From contig JAIXSD010000226.1 of assembly GCA_027484885.1 (NCBI GenBank), positions 1 through 8,699 on the forward strand: DNA of 8,699 nucleotides, written 5' to 3'. The stretch comes from Rubrivivax sp. (GTDB lineage: Bacteria; Pseudomonadota; Gammaproteobacteria; Burkholderiales; Burkholderiaceae_C). Both the position numbers and the translations under genes were made by a program. Under the pieces are notes generated by a model that made no database searches, was not told the DNA's origin, and saw only the letters and a list, made by a program, of their open reading frames with translations. Shown here piece after piece: positions 7,114 through 8,699 of this stretch (the first letter of the stretch is position 1; each line of letters starts with the position of its first letter).

Positions 7114-7992
7114 ATGTTCAACCAACTCGGCGTGATCGGCTGCGGCCTGATGGGCGGCTCCTTTGCCCTGGCCATGAAAAAGGCCGGCCTGGTCAAGCAT
7201 GTGGTGGGCTACAGCAAGTCACCTTCCACCACCGAGATGGCCAAGCGCCTGGGCGTGATCGACCAGGTGGCCGAATCGGCCTTGCTGGCCGTTTCGGGCG
7301 CCGACATTGTGTTGCTGGCCGTGCCGGTCTCGGCCACCGAGACCACGCTCAAGGCCATCCGCCATCTGATCAGCCCCAAGGTCTTGCTGATGGACGTGGG
7401 CTCGACCAAATGCGATGTGGTCAGCGCGGCGCAGCAGGCCCTGGGCAAGCACATCGACTCCTTCGTGCCAGCCCACCCGATCACCGGCAAGGAATCGGGC
7501 GGTGTGCAGAACGCGGACGCCAATCTTTACCAGGACTGCCAGGTCATCCTGACGCCGCTGCCCCAGACCCGACCGGCCCTGGTACAAAAAGCCACCGATG
7601 TCTGGTCAGCCCTGGGCGCACAAGTGCTCAAGATGACGCCGCAGAACCATGACGCGGCTTTTGCCGCCGTCAGCCATCTGCCGCATCTGCTGGCCTTCGC
7701 TTTTTTCCAGTCGGTGGCGGCCCAACCGGCCGGCCGCGACTACCTCAGCCTGGCGGGCCCAGGCTTCCGCGATTTCACCCGCATCGCCGCCAGCGAACCC
7801 ACGGTCTGGCGCGACATCCTCATGGCCAACAAGGCCGAGGTGCTGGTGCAGTCGCAGCGTTTCCGTCAGGCGCTCGACGCGCTGGAAGCCCTGCTCAAGA
7901 ATGACGACGCCGCCGCCCTGGAAGCCCGCATCCGCCTGATTTCGGATGCCCGCAGCCAGTGGCAGCTGGCCGCGCCGCGCGCGCCCAAGTGA
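7114..7992 (+). CDS. tyrA: Prephenate (or arogenate) dehydrogenase
   Basis: Oxidative decarboxylation of prephenate to 4-hydroxyphenylpyruvate, or of arogenate to tyrosine; cytoplasmic. The 292-aa protein has an N-terminal Rossmann fold with GxGxxG at Gly9, Gly11 and Gly14 (GVIGCGLMGGS), DVGSTK at 94-99, and the active-site motif PAHPITGKESGG with His121 as the likely catalytic histidine. The helical dimerisation domain begins around 175 and includes SHLPHLLAFA. No chorismate mutase or ACT domain is fused. The second Rossmann strand ends VVGYSKS, with Ser/Lys where NAD-specific enzymes carry Asp, which hints at NADP use; substrate choice cannot be told from sequence. The ATG at 7114 follows the pheA stop by 14 bases and has a good Shine-Dalgarno (GAGGGAG, 7098-7104) overlapping that stop. 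Same operon as serC-pheA. Confidence 0.95.
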   Translation: MFNQLGVIGCGLMGGSFALAMKKAGLVKHVVGYSKSPSTTEMAKRLGVIDQVAESALLAVSGADIVLLAVPVSATETTLKAIRHLISPKVLLMDVGSTKCDVVSAAQQALGKHIDSFVPAHPITGKESGGVQNADANLYQDCQVILTPLPQTRPALVQKATDVWSALGAQVLKMTPQNHDAAFAAVSHLPHLLAFAFFQSVAAQPAGRDYLSLAGPGFRDFTRIAASEPTVWRDILMANKAEVLVQSQRFRQALDALEALLKNDDAAALEARIRLISDARSQWQLAAPRAPK

Positions 7993-8000
7993 ACGCATTC

Positions 8001-8035
8001 GCCGGCCCAACCCGCGGCCGGCTCCTTTGTTTTTT
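8001..8035 (+). terminator. Terminator-like hairpin between tyrA and aroA
   Basis: GCCGGCC (8001-8007) pairs with GGCCGGC (8016-8022) across an 8-nt loop, followed after three bases by TTTGTTTTTT (8026-8035). This looks like an intrinsic terminator 8 bases after the tyrA stop. It ends 8 bases before the aroA start, so it would either end the serC-pheA-tyrA transcript or act as a partial terminator/attenuator ahead of aroA. The 3-nt gap before the T run makes it weaker than ideal. Confidence 0.65.
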
Positions 8036-8043
8036 CGTCTGCC

Positions 8044-8699
8044 ATGTACAAGATTCCTTTCCTTGACCTGCCGCCGCTGCGCAGCGCCGCCGGCACCGTG
8101 CGCCTGCCGGGCTCCAAAAGCATCTCCAACCGCGTTCTGCTGCTGGCCGGCCTGTCCGAGGGCACGACTGAGGTCCACGACCTGCTGGACAGCGACGACA
8201 CCGCCGTCATGCTCGATTCACTCAAGGCCCTGGGCTGCCGCCTGGAAACCTCGGACCACGGCGTGCTGCAGGTCACCGGCATCGGTGGTCAGCTGAAGGT
8301 CGACGCCGCCCAGCTCTTCCTCGGCAATGCCGGCACCGCCATGCGGCCCCTGACAGCCGCCCTGGCCCTGCTGGCCGCCACCCAAGGCGGCAGCTTCGAG
8401 CTGAGCGGCGTGGCCCGCATGCATGAGCGCCCGATCGGCGACCTGGTCGACGCCCTGCGCGCGCGCGGCTGCCAGATCGAATGTCTGGGCCAGGAAGGCT
8501 ACCCGCCGCTGCGCCTGAGCGGCCCCTCGTCGCTCGACTTCAGCGCCCCGGTGCAGGTGCGCGGCGATGTGTCCAGCCAGTTCCTGACCGCCCTGCTGCT
8601 GGCCCTGCCCCTGGTGGCGCAGCAGCAGGCCATCGTCATCGAGGTGATCGGCGAGCTGATCTCCAAGCCCTACATCCACATCACCCTGGAGCTGCTCAA
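8044..8699 (+). CDS. aroA: 3-phosphoshikimate 1-carboxyvinyltransferase (EPSP synthase), 3' part missing
   Basis: Transfers the enolpyruvyl group of PEP to shikimate-3-phosphate, the sixth step of the shikimate pathway leading to chorismate. About 218 codons are present, half of the usual ~430. Visible: [10 protein letters not shown] (21-30) with Lys25, Ser26 and Arg30 for substrate binding; [11 protein letters not shown] (93-103) with Gly97, the class I, glyphosate-sensitive form of this loop; [13 protein letters not shown]; and the shikimate-phosphate motif Ser177-Ser178-Gln179 in [11 protein letters not shown]. The first of the two inside-out alpha/beta domains is thus nearly complete. The ATG at 8044 matches the expected N-terminus, but there is no Shine-Dalgarno; the preceding bases are the T-rich tail of the terminator-like hairpin. 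In related genomes cmk and rpsA follow, outside this window. It shares pathway logic with pheA and tyrA. Confidence 0.96.
   Translation, partial: MYKIPFLDLPPLRSAAGTVRLPGSKSISNRVLLLAGLSEGTTEVHDLLDSDDTAVMLDSLKALGCRLETSDHGVLQVTGIGGQLKVDAAQLFLGNAGTAMRPLTAALALLAATQGGSFELSGVARMHERPIGDLVDALRARGCQIECLGQEGYPPLRLSGPSSLDFSAPVQVRGDVSSQFLTALLLALPLVAQQQAIVIEVIGELISKPYIHITLELL

Overview
This 8.7 kb window looks like ordinary core chromosome from a GC-rich betaproteobacterium of the order Burkholderiales, most likely on the Comamonadaceae/Roseateles/Rubrivivax side. The grounds are the protein sequences (the GyrA N-terminus beginning [20 protein letters not shown], an RmpM-like OmpA protein with the ECW/WTPA/EC segment) and the gene order ubiG-ompA / gyrA-DUF2059-serC-pheA-tyrA-aroA, all judged from memory of that clade. 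I see no mobile element, CRISPR array, tRNA, rRNA or sign of horizontal transfer. Almost every base is explained by eight protein genes.

Left part, minus strand (1-1158): the 5' part of ubiG (ubiquinone O-methyltransferase, cut by the window start) lies downstream of a gene for a short periplasmic OmpA-family protein. The two are separated by a strong intrinsic terminator with a UUCG-capped stem. A 263-bp divergent intergenic region (1159-1421) holds the start signals for the ompA-like gene to the left and gyrA to the right, plus several small inverted repeats.

Middle and right part, plus strand (1422-8699): gyrA (DNA gyrase subunit A) is followed after 2 bases by a TTG-started secreted DUF2059 protein whose ribosome binding site lies in the last codons of gyrA. 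After a 149-bp gap with a long imperfect hairpin comes an amino-acid biosynthesis cluster: serC (serine and pyridoxal phosphate), pheA (chorismate mutase-prephenate dehydratase, overlapping serC by 8 bases), tyrA (prephenate/arogenate dehydrogenase) and, after a terminator-like hairpin, aroA (EPSP synthase, cut by the window end). AroA makes the precursor of chorismate, PheA turns chorismate into prephenate and phenylpyruvate, and TyrA takes prephenate towards tyrosine. SerC acts in the separate serine pathway and also in PLP synthesis, the cofactor of the transaminases that finish Phe and Tyr.

No convincing new system was found. The points most worth a second look are the terminator-like hairpin just before an aroA start that lacks a Shine-Dalgarno sequence, the 56-nt hairpin ahead of serC, two motif deviations in PheA, and the coupled DUF2059 gene of unknown function.
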